Shown: positions 1-7,871 of the stretch, one piece after another
How the letters are laid out: each line of letters starts with the position of its first letter
How positions within the stretch are numbered: the first letter of the stretch is position 1
DNA from: Lentzea tibetensis
Lineage (GTDB): Bacteria > Actinomycetota > Actinomycetes > Mycobacteriales > Pseudonocardiaceae
Length of the DNA: 64,000 bases
Direction: 5' to 3'
Assembly (NCBI RefSeq): GCF_007845675.1
Contig: NZ_VOBR01000003.1
Location: forward strand, 186,001 to 250,000
Notes under the pieces: generated by a model
Seen by the model: the letters and a program-made list of their open reading frames with translations, nothing else
The model's database searches: none
What the model was told of the DNA's origin: nothing
Position numbers and translations under genes: made by a program

Positions 1-294
1 GAGGAACTCGAAGGTGGCAGGATCGGTGTGCCTGCCCGCCTCGGCGACGCGTTCGCCGAGACGCAGGTCGTCGTCCTTGATCTGCTGCCAGAGGCGGTCG
101 GCGGGGGAGACGTGGAACTGCTTGCCGTTGCGCCGCAACCACTCCTCGACCTCGCGCAACGAGAACAGCGGGCTGGACGCGGTGCCGCCGACGGGCTGCG
201 GGAAGTCGTCGTACCGCCTGCGCCAGTTGCTGACGGCGGCCCGTCCCACGTCGACGAGCCGTGCGATGTCCCCCGCGTTCACGGTCTCGTCCAT
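1..294 (-). CDS. N-6 DNA methylase, N-terminal part (runs off the left edge)
   Basis: Only the first 98 codons are present. The ATG at 294 begins a protein with an N-terminal helix-turn-helix: DIARLVDVGRAAVSNWRRR (residues about 9-27), then FPQPVGGTASSPLF and a leucine/glutamate-rich helix (EVEEWLRR). This DNA-binding head, with the PVGGT and SPLF motifs, is what I recognise at the start of actinomycete N-6 adenine DNA methylases of the HsdM/Eco57I-like type. The catalytic NPPY motif would lie outside the window, so the assignment rests on the head domain alone. It is divergent from the PP2C gene, with a palindrome in the 52-bp gap. Confidence 0.6.
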   Translation of the reverse strand, partial: MDETVNAGDIARLVDVGRAAVSNWRRRYDDFPQPVGGTASSPLFSLREVEEWLRRNGKQFHVSPADRLWQQIKDDDLRLGERVAEAGRHTDPATFEFL

Positions 295-311
295 GCGGTC
301 AACACTAGTGC

Positions 312-340
312 TTGTGAAGTCAGTTCACAACTGCTCTACT
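312..340. promoter_or_regulatory. Palindrome overlapping a putative leaderless promoter
   Basis: TTGTGAA (312-318) and TTCACAA (324-330) form a perfect 7-bp inverted repeat around a 5-bp centre. On the plus strand TTGTGA can serve as a -35 box and TCTACT (335-340) as a -10 box with a 17-bp spacer. The ATG of the phosphatase follows at 347, so its mRNA may be leaderless. The palindrome would cover the -35 region and could also act on the divergent methylase gene. Confidence 0.5.
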
Positions 341-346
341 GGTGGC

Positions 347-1045
347 ATGACACACGAGCTGCGGGTCGCTGCTGCGTCCGATCCGGGGTTGATGCGCGAA
401 CAGAACGAGGACGCGTACTTCGCAGGCCCCGACCTGCAGGCGGTCGCGGACGGCATGGGCGGCCACGCGCACGGCGAGGTCGCCAGCGGCATCGCGATCG
501 ACGTACTGGAGACGTTCGCGGGCGACCTCGGTGCGGCGGTCGCGGAGATCGCGCGCAGGCTCGACCTGGAAGCGCCGGAGGGCACCGGCACCACGCTCAC
601 CGCGATGCGCTGGAACGGACTGACCTTCGAGCTCGCGCACATCGGCGACTCGCGCGCCTACCTGCTGCGCGCCGGTGAGCTCATCCAGATCTCGCACGAC
701 CACACCATGGTCCAGGCCCTTGTCGACGCGGGCCGCATGACGCCCGAGGAGGCGCTCAACCACCCGCGCCGCGCGTACGTCATCCGGGCACTCCAAAGTG
801 GAGGGTCGCACGAGCCGGACATCACGCTGCACGAGGCGAAAGCGGGCGACCGCTACCTGCTGTGCTCCGATGGCCTCACGGACTACTCGTCCATCGAGGA
901 CGTCGGCGAGGTGCTCGCCTCGGTGGAGGACGGCGAGGAGGCCGCGTGGCGGCTCGTCGCGCTGGCCAACGGCAACGGCGGCCCGGACAACATCACCTGC
1001 GTGATCACGGACGTCGTCAAGCGCCGCTGGTACCAGCGCTACTGA
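347..1045 (+). CDS. PP2C-family serine/threonine protein phosphatase
   Basis: The 232-residue protein carries the PP2C signature blocks in order: DPGLMREQNEDAY near residue 10, the metal-binding ADGMGGH near 34, GTGTTLTA near 84, HIGDSRAYLLR near 100, LLCSDGLTD near 171 and GGPDNITCVI near 212. All metal-ligand aspartates expected for PPM phosphatases are visible. It has only the catalytic core, with no membrane segment or FHA domain, so it is predicted to be soluble and to remove phosphate from targets of Ser/Thr kinases. Longer in-frame starts upstream read through the intergenic palindrome; the ATG at 347 gives the normal PP2C N-terminus. Confidence 0.92.
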   Translation: MTHELRVAAASDPGLMREQNEDAYFAGPDLQAVADGMGGHAHGEVASGIAIDVLETFAGDLGAAVAEIARRLDLEAPEGTGTTLTAMRWNGLTFELAHIGDSRAYLLRAGELIQISHDHTMVQALVDAGRMTPEEALNHPRRAYVIRALQSGGSHEPDITLHEAKAGDRYLLCSDGLTDYSSIEDVGEVLASVEDGEEAAWRLVALANGNGGPDNITCVITDVVKRRWYQRY

Positions 1046-1053
1046 GGGACCGC

Positions 1054-1809
1054 TCAGGCCCTGCCGAGGAATCGCTCCAGCGCCGCGTTGAACTCCTCCG
1101 GCCGCTCCAGGTTCGGCAGGTGCGCCGCACCCTCGACGATCACCAGCTCCGAGTCGCGCATCCTGCTGTGCAACTCCTCGGCCTCGTTCACCGGCGTGTA
1201 CGCGTCCTCGCGTCCGACCACGATCAACGTCTTGGTCTCGGTGTGCGCCAACGACTCCACGTAGTCCGGCCGTTCCGCGCGCCCGCGCAACGCCGCAGCC
1301 GCGCCCTCCGGCGGTGACGCCCGCATCATCTCCAGCACGATCTTGGACGCCTCCGCGTTGGCGGGCGAGACCATCAGCGGCAGCACCTCGTCCGCGTACG
1401 GCTCCATGCCCTCGGCGAGCAGCCGTTCCGCGGTGGCGTACCGGAACTCCTTGCCCTCGGGCGTTTCCCCGACCGGGCTGGTGTCCGCGAGCACCATGCC
1501 GCGCAACCGTTCCGGGAACAGCCGGTGGAACTCCATGACGATCTGGCCGCCCATCGACAACCCGGCCATGATGCAGTTTTCCACTTTCAGTCGGTCGAGC
1601 AGGTCCGCGATGTCCCACGCGAACGCGGCGAGCGGCGTCTTCCCGGGAACGACCGGCGATGCGCCGTACCCGCGCAGGTCCGGCGCGATCACCCGGTGGC
1701 TGCTCCGGAAGTGCTCGACCTGGGGCCGCCACATCGAGCGGTTGAACGGGTGGCCGTGCACCAGCACGAGCGCCGGGCCAGCGCCTTCGTCGTCAAATGC
1801 CAGTTCCAT
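1054..1809 (-). CDS. alpha/beta hydrolase
   Basis: This 251-residue protein has the alpha/beta hydrolase layout: the oxyanion segment LVHGHPFN near residue 16, DLRGYGAS near 44, the nucleophile elbow GLSMGG with Ser85, an acid-strand Asp in VGREDAYTP, and a final His in GAAHLPNLERPEEF. The last pattern is common in 3-oxoadipate enol-lactonase and epoxide hydrolase relatives, but no substrate can be assigned. There is no signal peptide, so it is cytoplasmic. It is divergent from a MocR-type regulator, and the 63-bp gap holds a long inverted repeat covering candidate -10 boxes on both sides, so the regulator probably controls this gene. Confidence 0.88.
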   Translation of the reverse strand: MELAFDDEGAGPALVLVHGHPFNRSMWRPQVEHFRSSHRVIAPDLRGYGASPVVPGKTPLAAFAWDIADLLDRLKVENCIMAGLSMGGQIVMEFHRLFPERLRGMVLADTSPVGETPEGKEFRYATAERLLAEGMEPYADEVLPLMVSPANAEASKIVLEMMRASPPEGAAAALRGRAERPDYVESLAHTETKTLIVVGREDAYTPVNEAEELHSRMRDSELVIVEGAAHLPNLERPEEFNAALERFLGRA

Positions 1810-1822
1810 GACTCGACGTTAA

Positions 1823-1862
1823 CGAGTACATTCGCCTCAATGCAATGAGAACAATGTACTCG
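1823..1862. promoter_or_regulatory. 10-bp inverted repeat covering both divergent -10 boxes
   Basis: CGAGTACATT (1823-1832) and AATGTACTCG (1853-1862) are perfect inverted arms 20 bp apart. Each arm contains TGTACT read toward its own gene (1856-1861 for the MocR gene; 1825-1830 on the minus strand for the hydrolase), a fair -10 hexamer. A protein bound to both arms would close both promoters. The MocR start at 1874 has GGAG 8 nt upstream. Confidence 0.6.
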
Positions 1863-1873
1863 GAGCAATTCTG

Positions 1874-3157
1874 ATGGACGACTACAAGGCGCTCGCCGAC
1901 CGTCTGGCTTCGGACATCACTCACGGTCGGCTGCGTCCGGGCGAGAAGCTGATGCCGCAGCGCACTTTCGCGCGCCGCAACAGCATCGCGCCGTCCACGG
2001 TGTCCCGCGTCTACGGCGAGCTGGTGCGCCGCGGCCTAGCGGTGGGCGAGGTAGGCCGCGGCACGTTCGTCCGCGCCCGCGAGGACGTCACCGAGCTCCC
2101 ACTGGCCGAACCCGCGTCCGCGCACGTCGACCTCGAGCTCAACTTCCCAGTAGTGCCAGAGCAAACCGCACTCGTGGCCCGCAGCCTCACCCGCATGCTG
2201 CGCCCCGATGTGCTGGCCGAGGCCCAGCAACCCGTCGGTGTCACCGGCACCCCGCAGGCCCGCGCCGCCGCCCGGCAACTCATCCCCGCGGACCGGCAGA
2301 TCGTGTTCGCGGGCGGCGGCCGCCAGGCCATCGCGGCCGCCATCGCGAGTCTGGTGCCTGTCGGCGAACGGCTCGGCGTGGAACGCCTCACCTACTCGGT
2401 CGTGAAGGGCATCGCCGCCCGGCTCGGCGTCGTGCTCGTGCCGCTGCCGATGGACGACGAAGGCCTTGTCCCGGCCGGTATCCAGGGGGTGCGCGCGGTG
2501 TACTTGCAGTCCGCACTGCACAACCCGCTCGGCGTCACGATGTCCTCCTGTCGCCGCGCCGACATCGCGGAAGCCTTGCGCCTTAACGGCTTGTTCGCCA
2601 TCGAGGACCGGGTCAACGGTTTCCTGCACGACGAACCGCTGATCGACAGCGACCGCACGCTGATCGTCGACAGCCTGTCCAAGCGCGTCGCGCCGGGCCT
2701 GACTCTCGGCATCATCGCCGCGCCCGGCTCGGTTGTTGACCGGGTGGTCACCGCCGTCCGCTCTGGTGGCTGGGCGGCCCCGCGGTTCTCACTGGACGCG
2801 GGGACCGGCCTGATCACGGACGGCACGGTCGCCGAGATCGGCGCCGCGAAGCGCCGCGACGCACTGGCACGCCAGGAGATCGCGACTCGCGCACTCGACG
2901 GGTTCACCTTGCGCCGCGACCTCCGCGCCTACCACATGTGGTGGGAGCTGCCCGAGCCGTGGCGGGCCGAGACCTTCGTGGCGGCGGCCGCTCGGCGCGG
3001 CATCGCGGTGACCCCGGCCGCCGCGTTCGCGGTGGGGCCGAGCCATGCCCCGAACGCCGTCCGTCTCGCGTTGGCCTCGCCACCGCCGGCGACGCTGGCC
3101 GCGGCACTGGCCACTTTGGCGAGCATCGCCCGCTCCGCCCCGGACACCGTCGACTGA
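1874..3157 (+). CDS. MocR-type regulator: GntR winged helix fused to class I aminotransferase fold
   Basis: 427 residues. The first 75 or so form a GntR winged helix (DITHGRLRPGEKLMPQRTFARR, then SIAPSTVSRVYGELVRRGL). The rest has an aminotransferase fold-type I domain, with the PLP lysine expected at Lys270 in VDSLSKRVAPG and the LHNPLG motif near residue 215. MocR proteins use PLP or amine ligands to switch DNA binding and usually control a neighbouring gene; here the divergent hydrolase is the obvious target. The C-terminal half is a little shorter than in typical MocR proteins (about 450-480). The ATG at 1874 is preceded by GGAG. Confidence 0.85.
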   Translation: MDDYKALADRLASDITHGRLRPGEKLMPQRTFARRNSIAPSTVSRVYGELVRRGLAVGEVGRGTFVRAREDVTELPLAEPASAHVDLELNFPVVPEQTALVARSLTRMLRPDVLAEAQQPVGVTGTPQARAAARQLIPADRQIVFAGGGRQAIAAAIASLVPVGERLGVERLTYSVVKGIAARLGVVLVPLPMDDEGLVPAGIQGVRAVYLQSALHNPLGVTMSSCRRADIAEALRLNGLFAIEDRVNGFLHDEPLIDSDRTLIVDSLSKRVAPGLTLGIIAAPGSVVDRVVTAVRSGGWAAPRFSLDAGTGLITDGTVAEIGAAKRRDALARQEIATRALDGFTLRRDLRAYHMWWELPEPWRAETFVAAAARRGIAVTPAAAFAVGPSHAPNAVRLALASPPPATLAAALATLASIARSAPDTVD

Positions 3158-3520
3158 TCCGCGCCGGCCCTGTCGGTTGACCCGGTCCGGGCACCGGCGG
3201 CTGCTCTGGCCGGAACTCGCGGGCCGACACCCGCTCGGGCCTGTCCGCCAGCACCATTCCGGCCGCCGTCGCCTGACTCCGGCTCCGCCACTGTCGACCA
3301 GCACCACGCCGACCAGCACCACCTCGGGCACCGCCGCCTGCCCCAGCCTGCACCTGTCGACTGACACCGGCCCAGGGCCGAGGGCGGACCGCCGCTGCCC
3401 CCGCGCGCTTTCCTTTTGCGCAACGATCGGCGGCCCCCGAACGTTCCGCGAATCCCCAGACCAGCCGCGTGAACGGGCCGTTGATCAAGCAAAGCGCAAC
3501 TGACCAGGCAAAACGGCGAC
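3158..3520. other. Gene-free stretch with degenerate CACC-rich repeats
   Basis: I see no credible gene in these 363 bp. The DNA is unusually rich in short related blocks: CGACCAGCACCAC occurs twice in tandem near 3297-3322, a looser copy (CCGCCAGCACCATTCC) lies near 3247, and GTCGACTGA at the MocR stop region recurs near 3357. It looks like decayed tandem duplication. No hairpin with a T tract was found. Confidence 0.4.
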
Positions 3521-4336
3521 CTACGCGAACCGACGAATCATGCTCAGGAACATAGCGTCAAAAGCGCGATCCGGCAGAACCCGCCGCAGGAACAGAATCG
3601 GCCGAGCCAAATACCCAGCGGCGTACCGAGTGCGAGGCCGCCGAGCCTTGACGGCCCGAACGATCACATCCGCGATCACCGACGGCTCGGACCCGTCCGT
3701 GGCCCGCGAGAAGAAGGAAGCCAACGCCTTGGCCTGCGACGCGTAAGCACCGGATCCGGACGTCTTCATCAGGTTGTCGACCGCGATGCCCGCCCACTCG
3801 GTCTTGATCGCACCGGGCTCGATCACCACGACGTCGATGCCGAACGGCTTGAGCTCCAGCCGCAGCGAGTCGGACAGCCCTTCGACGGCGAACTTCGTCG
3901 AGTGGTACCAGCCGCCGAGCGGCTCGTAGATCTTGCCGCCGATCGACGACACGTTCACGATCTTGCCGCTGCCCTGCGCCCGCATGTGCGGCGTGGTCAG
4001 CTGCACCAGCCGGGCGAGGCCGAACACGTTGACCTCGAACTGGTAGCGGCCCTCGGACAGCGGCACGTCCTCGAACGCGCCGTACGAGCCGTAGCCCGCG
4101 TTGTTGACCAGCACGTCGATGCGGCCGGACTCGTCGATGATCTGCGCGATCCCGGAGACCATCGACGAGTCGTCGGTGACGTCCATCTTCACGACCTTGA
4201 TGCCCCGCGCGGCCAGCGAGGACATCCGATCCACCCGCCGCGCGGCCGCGTAGACCGTGTAGCCCGCGTCCTGCAGTGCGACAGCCGTGGACTCGCCGAT
4301 GCCGGAGGAAGCGCCTGTGACCAGTGCGACCTTCAT
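3521..4336 (-). CDS. short-chain dehydrogenase/reductase
   Basis: 271 residues with a classical SDR fold: cofactor motif TGASSGIG at residues 7-14, arginines after the second strand (AARRVDR) suggesting NADP(H), NNAG at 78-81, catalytic Ser130/131, and YHSTK with Tyr144 and Lys148. The C-terminus carries a hydrophobic segment typical of SDRs close to membranes. The substrate is unknown. AGGAG lies 7 nt before the ATG. The gene is divergent from a TetR gene and the two share an 85-bp region with two related palindromes, so TetR control is very likely. Confidence 0.9.
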   Translation of the reverse strand: MKVALVTGASSGIGESTAVALQDAGYTVYAAARRVDRMSSLAARGIKVVKMDVTDDSSMVSGIAQIIDESGRIDVLVNNAGYGSYGAFEDVPLSEGRYQFEVNVFGLARLVQLTTPHMRAQGSGKIVNVSSIGGKIYEPLGGWYHSTKFAVEGLSDSLRLELKPFGIDVVVIEPGAIKTEWAGIAVDNLMKTSGSGAYASQAKALASFFSRATDGSEPSVIADVIVRAVKARRPRTRYAAGYLARPILFLRRVLPDRAFDAMFLSMIRRFA

Positions 4337-4345
4337 GTCCGCTCC

Positions 4346-4363
4346 TAACTAACTGGTTGGTTA
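4346..4363. promoter_or_regulatory. TetR operator, SDR side (imperfect palindrome)
   Basis: TAACTAACTGGTTGGTTA is an imperfect copy of the palindrome at 4395-4410. It lies just upstream of the SDR start, where it would overlap the SDR promoter. Confidence 0.65.
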
Positions 4364-4394
4364 CAAAACCATGGCACGACCATGGCTGGCTGTC

Positions 4395-4415
4395 AACCAA
4401 CTAGTTGGTTAGAAT
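4395..4415. promoter_or_regulatory. TetR operator with overlapping -10 box
   Basis: AACCAACTAGTTGGTT (4395-4410) is a perfect 16-bp palindrome. TAGAAT (4410-4415) starts in its last base and is a good -10 hexamer; the GTG start of the TetR gene is at 4422, so the transcript is probably leaderless and repressor binding would block it directly. Confidence 0.7.
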
Positions 4416-4421
4416 CGGGGA

Positions 4422-4952
4422 GTGGTGAGGGACAAGGAAGAGACGAAGCGGAAACTGCTGGCCGCGGCCGTGCAGGAGTTCGCGGAGCACGGCATCGCGG
4501 GCGCGCGCGTCGATCGCATCGCGAAGAACGCGGGCGCCAACAAGGCGATGATCTACGCGTACTTCTGCAGCAAGGAAGGCCTGTTCGACGAGGTGCTGAA
4601 GCAGCAGGTCGACGCGGCGATCGAGGCCGTCCCGATCACGGCGGACGACCTCGCCGGCTACGCGGGACGCCTGTTCGACCGGTACGTCGAGCACCCCGAG
4701 GTGCTGCGGCTCGCCGCGTGGCACCGGCTGGAGAACGGGTTCGACGCGATCCCCGAGGCCGAGGCGAAGGCGTACGTGCACAAGGTCGCCGCGATCGCGG
4801 AGGCGCAGGAAAAGGGCGAACTGCCCCAGCACTTCGACCCCGAGGAGCTGCTGAGCCTGGTCGTGCACCTGTCGATACTGGGGTTCTCGTCGCCGGTCGC
4901 GAGCCGCGACCTGGTCGTGCGCTCGGTGGATCAGCTCCTGCGCAGCAGGTAG
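4422..4952 (+). CDS. TetR-family regulator
   Basis: 176 residues. The N-terminal helix-turn-helix is clear (FAEHGIAGARVDRIAKNAG, then NKAMIYAYFCSKEGLF); the C-terminal helical ligand domain is TetR-like but not diagnostic. The start is one of two adjacent GTG codons (4422 or 4425) just after a -10-like TAGAAT, with no Shine-Dalgarno. Its likely targets are itself and the divergent SDR, through the pair of AACCAACT/AGTTGGTT sites. The 3' end overlaps the convergent cobF by 22 bp. Confidence 0.88.
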   Translation: MVRDKEETKRKLLAAAVQEFAEHGIAGARVDRIAKNAGANKAMIYAYFCSKEGLFDEVLKQQVDAAIEAVPITADDLAGYAGRLFDRYVEHPEVLRLAAWHRLENGFDAIPEAEAKAYVHKVAAIAEAQEKGELPQHFDPEELLSLVVHLSILGFSSPVASRDLVVRSVDQLLRSR

Positions 4953-5674
4953 GTGTCCATGATCCAACCCTTGCGCTCACGGGCTTCCGCGCGCACGCGA
5001 ACGATCTCGGCGGCCACGTCCCCCACCCGCCCGGAGATCAGGATCTCGTCCGGCATGCCGAGGTACGCGCCCCAGTAGACGTACGTGTCCGGCGGGACGT
5101 CGGCGAACGCGCAGTGCGCGTCCAGCATCACGGCCACGTCGTCCACATCGGACGGCCAGCCGGCGGCGAGCCTGCGGCCGGTGGTGATCTGCACCGGCTT
5201 GCCGACCTGGTTGAGGTTCACCCGGTGCCGCGCGGTCAGCGCCGCCACCGACGTGATGCCCGGAATGACCGAGTGCTCGAACGGAACACCGCGCGCCAGC
5301 AGGTCTTCGAGGATGTGCAGCGTGCTGTCGTACAGCGACGGGTCGCCCCACACGAGGAACGCCCCGACCTCATCGGCACCCAGCGACTCCAGCAGCGACG
5401 CGAACACGTCGGCGCGGCGGCGACGCCAGTCGTCCACCGCGCCCACGTAGTCGCCCGCGGTGCGGTCCCGATCGGGGTCACGGCCTTCGAGCACCCGGTA
5501 CGGGCGCGTCACGTGCCTGGTGAGGATCTCCTGCCGCAGGTCGACCAGCTCCTGCTTCACCTCGCCCTTGTCCAGCACGAAGAACACGTCGACCGTGTTG
5601 AGGGCCTTGACCGCCTGCACCGTCAGGTGGTCGGGGTCGCCCGCGCCGATACCGATGACCAGGATCTTCCGCAC
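4931..5674 (-). CDS. cobF: precorrin-6A synthase (deacetylating)
   Basis: 247 residues starting ILVIGIGAGDPDHLTVQAVKAL, the SAM-binding entry of the tetrapyrrole methylases. It continues with VWGDPSLYDST, VIPGITSVAALTA and a C-terminus with WGAYLGMPDE, which matches CobF rather than other corrin methylases. CobF methylates C1 of precorrin-5 and releases acetate, giving precorrin-6A in the aerobic B12 pathway. The GTG start lies 9 nt after the stop of the protease gene, so the two may share a transcript, although no other cob gene is in the window. Confidence 0.85.
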   Translation of the reverse strand: MRKILVIGIGAGDPDHLTVQAVKALNTVDVFFVLDKGEVKQELVDLRQEILTRHVTRPYRVLEGRDPDRDRTAGDYVGAVDDWRRRRADVFASLLESLGADEVGAFLVWGDPSLYDSTLHILEDLLARGVPFEHSVIPGITSVAALTARHRVNLNQVGKPVQITTGRRLAAGWPSDVDDVAVMLDAHCAFADVPPDTYVYWGAYLGMPDEILISGRVGDVAAEIVRVRAEARERKGWIMDTYLLRRS

Positions 5675-5683
5675 CGCGACACA

Positions 5684-6493
5684 CTAACCGCGCACGAGCG
5701 TCACGCCGAACGCGGACAGCGCCTCGCCGATCGGCTGGAACAGCGTCAGCTTGCCGCTGGTGCAGTTGGCCGTGCCCGCGGAGACGATGCCCTGCGCCTG
5801 CGCTCCCGCGTAGACCGCGCCACCGGAGTCGCCGGGGTTGGAGCAGATGTCGGTCTTGGTCAGGCCCTCGACGATCACGCCGTTGCCCGCGTTGAACGAC
5901 ACGTTCTTCGCGGTGATCTTGCCGCAGGTGACCTTGGTGGTGCTGCCGGACTTGCACACCGACGCGCCGATCGCGGCCTCGGTCGAGCCCTTGATCGTCA
6001 CGTCACCGGTGCCGTAGCCGTTGACCTTCGGCGTCAGCGCGAACTCGGCCGACGTCACGTCCACCTTGCCGAAGTCGCCGGTCTTGCTGAACGTGCTGCC
6101 GTTCACCGTGCCCATCGTGGTGAGCGTGGTGGTGGAGCGGGCGGTGGCGCCCTTCACCTTCGTGCAGTGGCCGGCGGTGATGAAGTGCTTGCTGCCACCG
6201 GAACCGGTCGCGGAGAACCCGACCGAGCAGCGGCTGGTGCCGTTGTTCCAGCCGTCGCCGCCCTTGACGTCCGTCGCCATGAGCAGCTTCGGCTCCTGGA
6301 CGACCCGGACCTTCCCGGGCAGCGTGGCCAGGAATCTCGTCGCGGCCGCGTCGCGTGAGGTGACGGACACGACGAGCGTGTCGCCCTCGGTCCACCAGCT
6401 GGCGACGGAGTCCGGCAGCGTGGTGGCACTCTGCGCGGGCGTCGCGACGGCGGCGCACAGCAGCAGAGCGAGAACGGGGATCTTGCGCAACAT
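5684..6493 (-). CDS. secreted trypsin-fold serine protease, streptogrisin-like (S1)
   Basis: 269 residues: a signal peptide (MLRKIPVLALLLCAAVATPAQSA, cut near 22), a short pro-region of about 60 residues, then the protease. The triad is visible as His109 (ITAGHC), Asp140 (TGDFGK) and Ser223 (NPGDSGG). Six cysteines fit three disulfides of the streptogrisin/alpha-lytic type (89-110, 180-190, 217-244). The pro-region is shorter than in SGPB or alpha-lytic protease. The start at 6493 has GGAG upstream, but that site lies in a long hairpin (6497-6547). It follows the MFS gene by 62 nt on the same strand and could be the last gene of the peptide operon; that link is inference. Confidence 0.88.
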   Translation of the reverse strand: MLRKIPVLALLLCAAVATPAQSATTLPDSVASWWTEGDTLVVSVTSRDAAATRFLATLPGKVRVVQEPKLLMATDVKGGDGWNNGTSRCSVGFSATGSGGSKHFITAGHCTKVKGATARSTTTLTTMGTVNGSTFSKTGDFGKVDVTSAEFALTPKVNGYGTGDVTIKGSTEAAIGASVCKSGSTTKVTCGKITAKNVSFNAGNGVIVEGLTKTDICSNPGDSGGAVYAGAQAQGIVSAGTANCTSGKLTLFQPIGEALSAFGVTLVRG

Positions 6494-6496
6494 GGA

Positions 6497-6547
6497 GGGG
6501 CTCCTTCGTGACGTGCGATGGACTGCGCACGCCGCCGAAGGAGCCCC
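6497..6547 (-). promoter_or_regulatory. Hairpin that sequesters the protease ribosome binding site
   Basis: GGGGCTCCTTCG (6497-6508) and CGAAGGAGCCCC (6536-6547) pair over 12 bp, and GTGCG/CGCAC (6513-6517, 6526-6530) make an inner stem. In the minus-strand transcript the 3' arm contains AAGGAG, the Shine-Dalgarno of the protease at 6493, while the 5' arm begins just after the MFS stop. There is no T tract, so it reads better as a translational gate than as a terminator, though partial termination is possible. Confidence 0.65.
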
Positions 6548-6555
6548 GGTTCGTC

Positions 6556-7749
6556 TCAGTTGGACACTGTGGACAAATGACGTACCGGCTCGCGCAGCCG
6601 CGCCAGCACCAGGCTCAGCGCGAGGAGCCCCGCGCCCTGGAACAGGCACAGCACCTGGGCGCTCACCACGTCACCGAACGCGCCGAACGCCAGGAACGCG
6701 ACCGGGAACGTCGTCGCCACGGACGCCATGAGCGCGGCGAAGAAGCGACCCTTCGCCGAGTCGGGCACGACCTCCTGGAAGAGCGTCGTGAACTTGACGT
6801 TGCAGACGCCGAGGCAGAACCCGCTGACCGCGAGCGTCACCGTGTAGAGCACCGGCGACACGGCCAGACCGGGCACCGCGAGGAACACGCCGAACGCGGC
6901 GACGCACAGCGCGCCGAACCTGGTCACCGGACCGGACACCGGGATCTTCGGCGCGGTGAACGCGCCGATCAGCAGACCCAGCCACAGCGCGGCTTCCAGC
7001 ATCGCCAGCGTCGACGGGCCCAGTCCCAGCACGGACTTCGTGTACAGCGGCAGCACCAGCAGCGTCGGCGCGGAGAAGAAGTTCACCGCGGCGAAGCACA
7101 GCAGCAGCGGCCGGATGCCGGGCAGCGTGCCGAGGAACGTCCAGGTGCCGTTCGACGCCTCGGGCGCGGGGCCGGCGGGCATCGGCCGGAACCGCGCGGC
7201 GGCGATGCACGCAGCGGACACGCCGTAGGTCACCGCGTTGATCGCGACCGCGCCGGGGAACCCGACGGACGCCAGCAGCACCGCGCCGAACGCCGCGCCC
7301 GCGAAGTTCGCGACGGACTGCGTGGACGTGCCGAAACCGACCGCCTTCTGGATCTGCTCCGGCTCGACGAGCTCGGGCAGCGCCTTCATCAGCGTGGGGT
7401 CGAAGAACGCCTGGCACGTCGCCAGCACGAGGCCGACCACGTACACCGACCACACCGGCACCGCGTCCTGGAACGCGAACACCGCGAGCACCGCGACGAA
7501 CACGAACGCGATCAGCTCGGCGCGCAGCATCACCGTCCGCGACGGCACGCGCGAGATCAACCGGCCGATCTGGCCGACCAGCACCAGCGCGGGCAGCGCG
7601 CCCACGACGAGGAACGCGCCGGACGCGAGGCCGCGCCAGTCGGCGGGCAGCGAGCTGAGCAGCCACCACAGCAGCGCGATCTGGTAGCACCGCGTGCCGC
7701 CCTGGCTGAGCACCTGGCCCAGCCACACCAGCCGGAAGTCGCGCGACAT
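6556..7749 (-). CDS. MFS transporter of the peptide operon
   Basis: 397 residues with about 12 hydrophobic helices and an MFS-like loop after TM2 (GQIGRLISRVPSRTVMLRAELI). It resembles drug- and natural-product exporters of the MFS_3/DHA3 type. The ATG at 7749 overlaps the TGA of the second small peptide (TGATG), so its translation is coupled to that peptide. The context suggests it exports the product of the operon. It ends 62 nt before the protease start. Earlier in-frame starts would read backwards through the peptide genes and are not credible. Confidence 0.85.
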   Translation of the reverse strand: MSRDFRLVWLGQVLSQGGTRCYQIALLWWLLSSLPADWRGLASGAFLVVGALPALVLVGQIGRLISRVPSRTVMLRAELIAFVFVAVLAVFAFQDAVPVWSVYVVGLVLATCQAFFDPTLMKALPELVEPEQIQKAVGFGTSTQSVANFAGAAFGAVLLASVGFPGAVAINAVTYGVSAACIAAARFRPMPAGPAPEASNGTWTFLGTLPGIRPLLLCFAAVNFFSAPTLLVLPLYTKSVLGLGPSTLAMLEAALWLGLLIGAFTAPKIPVSGPVTRFGALCVAAFGVFLAVPGLAVSPVLYTVTLAVSGFCLGVCNVKFTTLFQEVVPDSAKGRFFAALMASVATTFPVAFLAFGAFGDVVSAQVLCLFQGAGLLALSLVLARLREPVRHLSTVSN

Positions 7750-7871
7750 CAGGACACCCGCTTCTCGTCGCTCGACGGAGAGGGGAACACGAGCGCGACG
7801 GAGTAGTACCGCACGCCGAGCGACTTGCGCGGCACGAGGCCGAGCGAGATCAGCTGCTGGTCGTCGTTCAT
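7749..7871 (-). CDS. small peptide 2, paralogue of the preceding peptide
   Basis: 40 residues, starting MNDDQQLISLGLVPRKSLGV, followed by RYYSVALVFP and a polar tail SPSSDEKRVS. It shares the identical 11-residue block LGLVPRKSLGV and the pattern YSxAL with peptide 1. The start overlaps the stop of peptide 1 (ATGA) and its stop overlaps the MFS start (TGATG). It has no Cys, signal peptide or known domain. The codons of the tail (DEK) give a purine run that can serve as the ribosome binding site of the next gene. Function unknown: a precursor peptide, or a small subunit of the neighbouring enzymes. Confidence 0.75.
   Translation of the reverse strand: MNDDQQLISLGLVPRKSLGVRYYSVALVFPSPSSDEKRVS

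Noticed and set aside
2904-3492. Minus-strand frames of 187-194 codons over the MocR 3' end and the following gap
   Set aside because: Composition is Arg/Gly/Pro-rich without any recognisable motif, and it is largely antisense to the MocR gene.
4931-5683. Cobalamin riboswitch for cobF
   Set aside because: There are only 9 nt between the protease stop and the cobF start, too short for the element.
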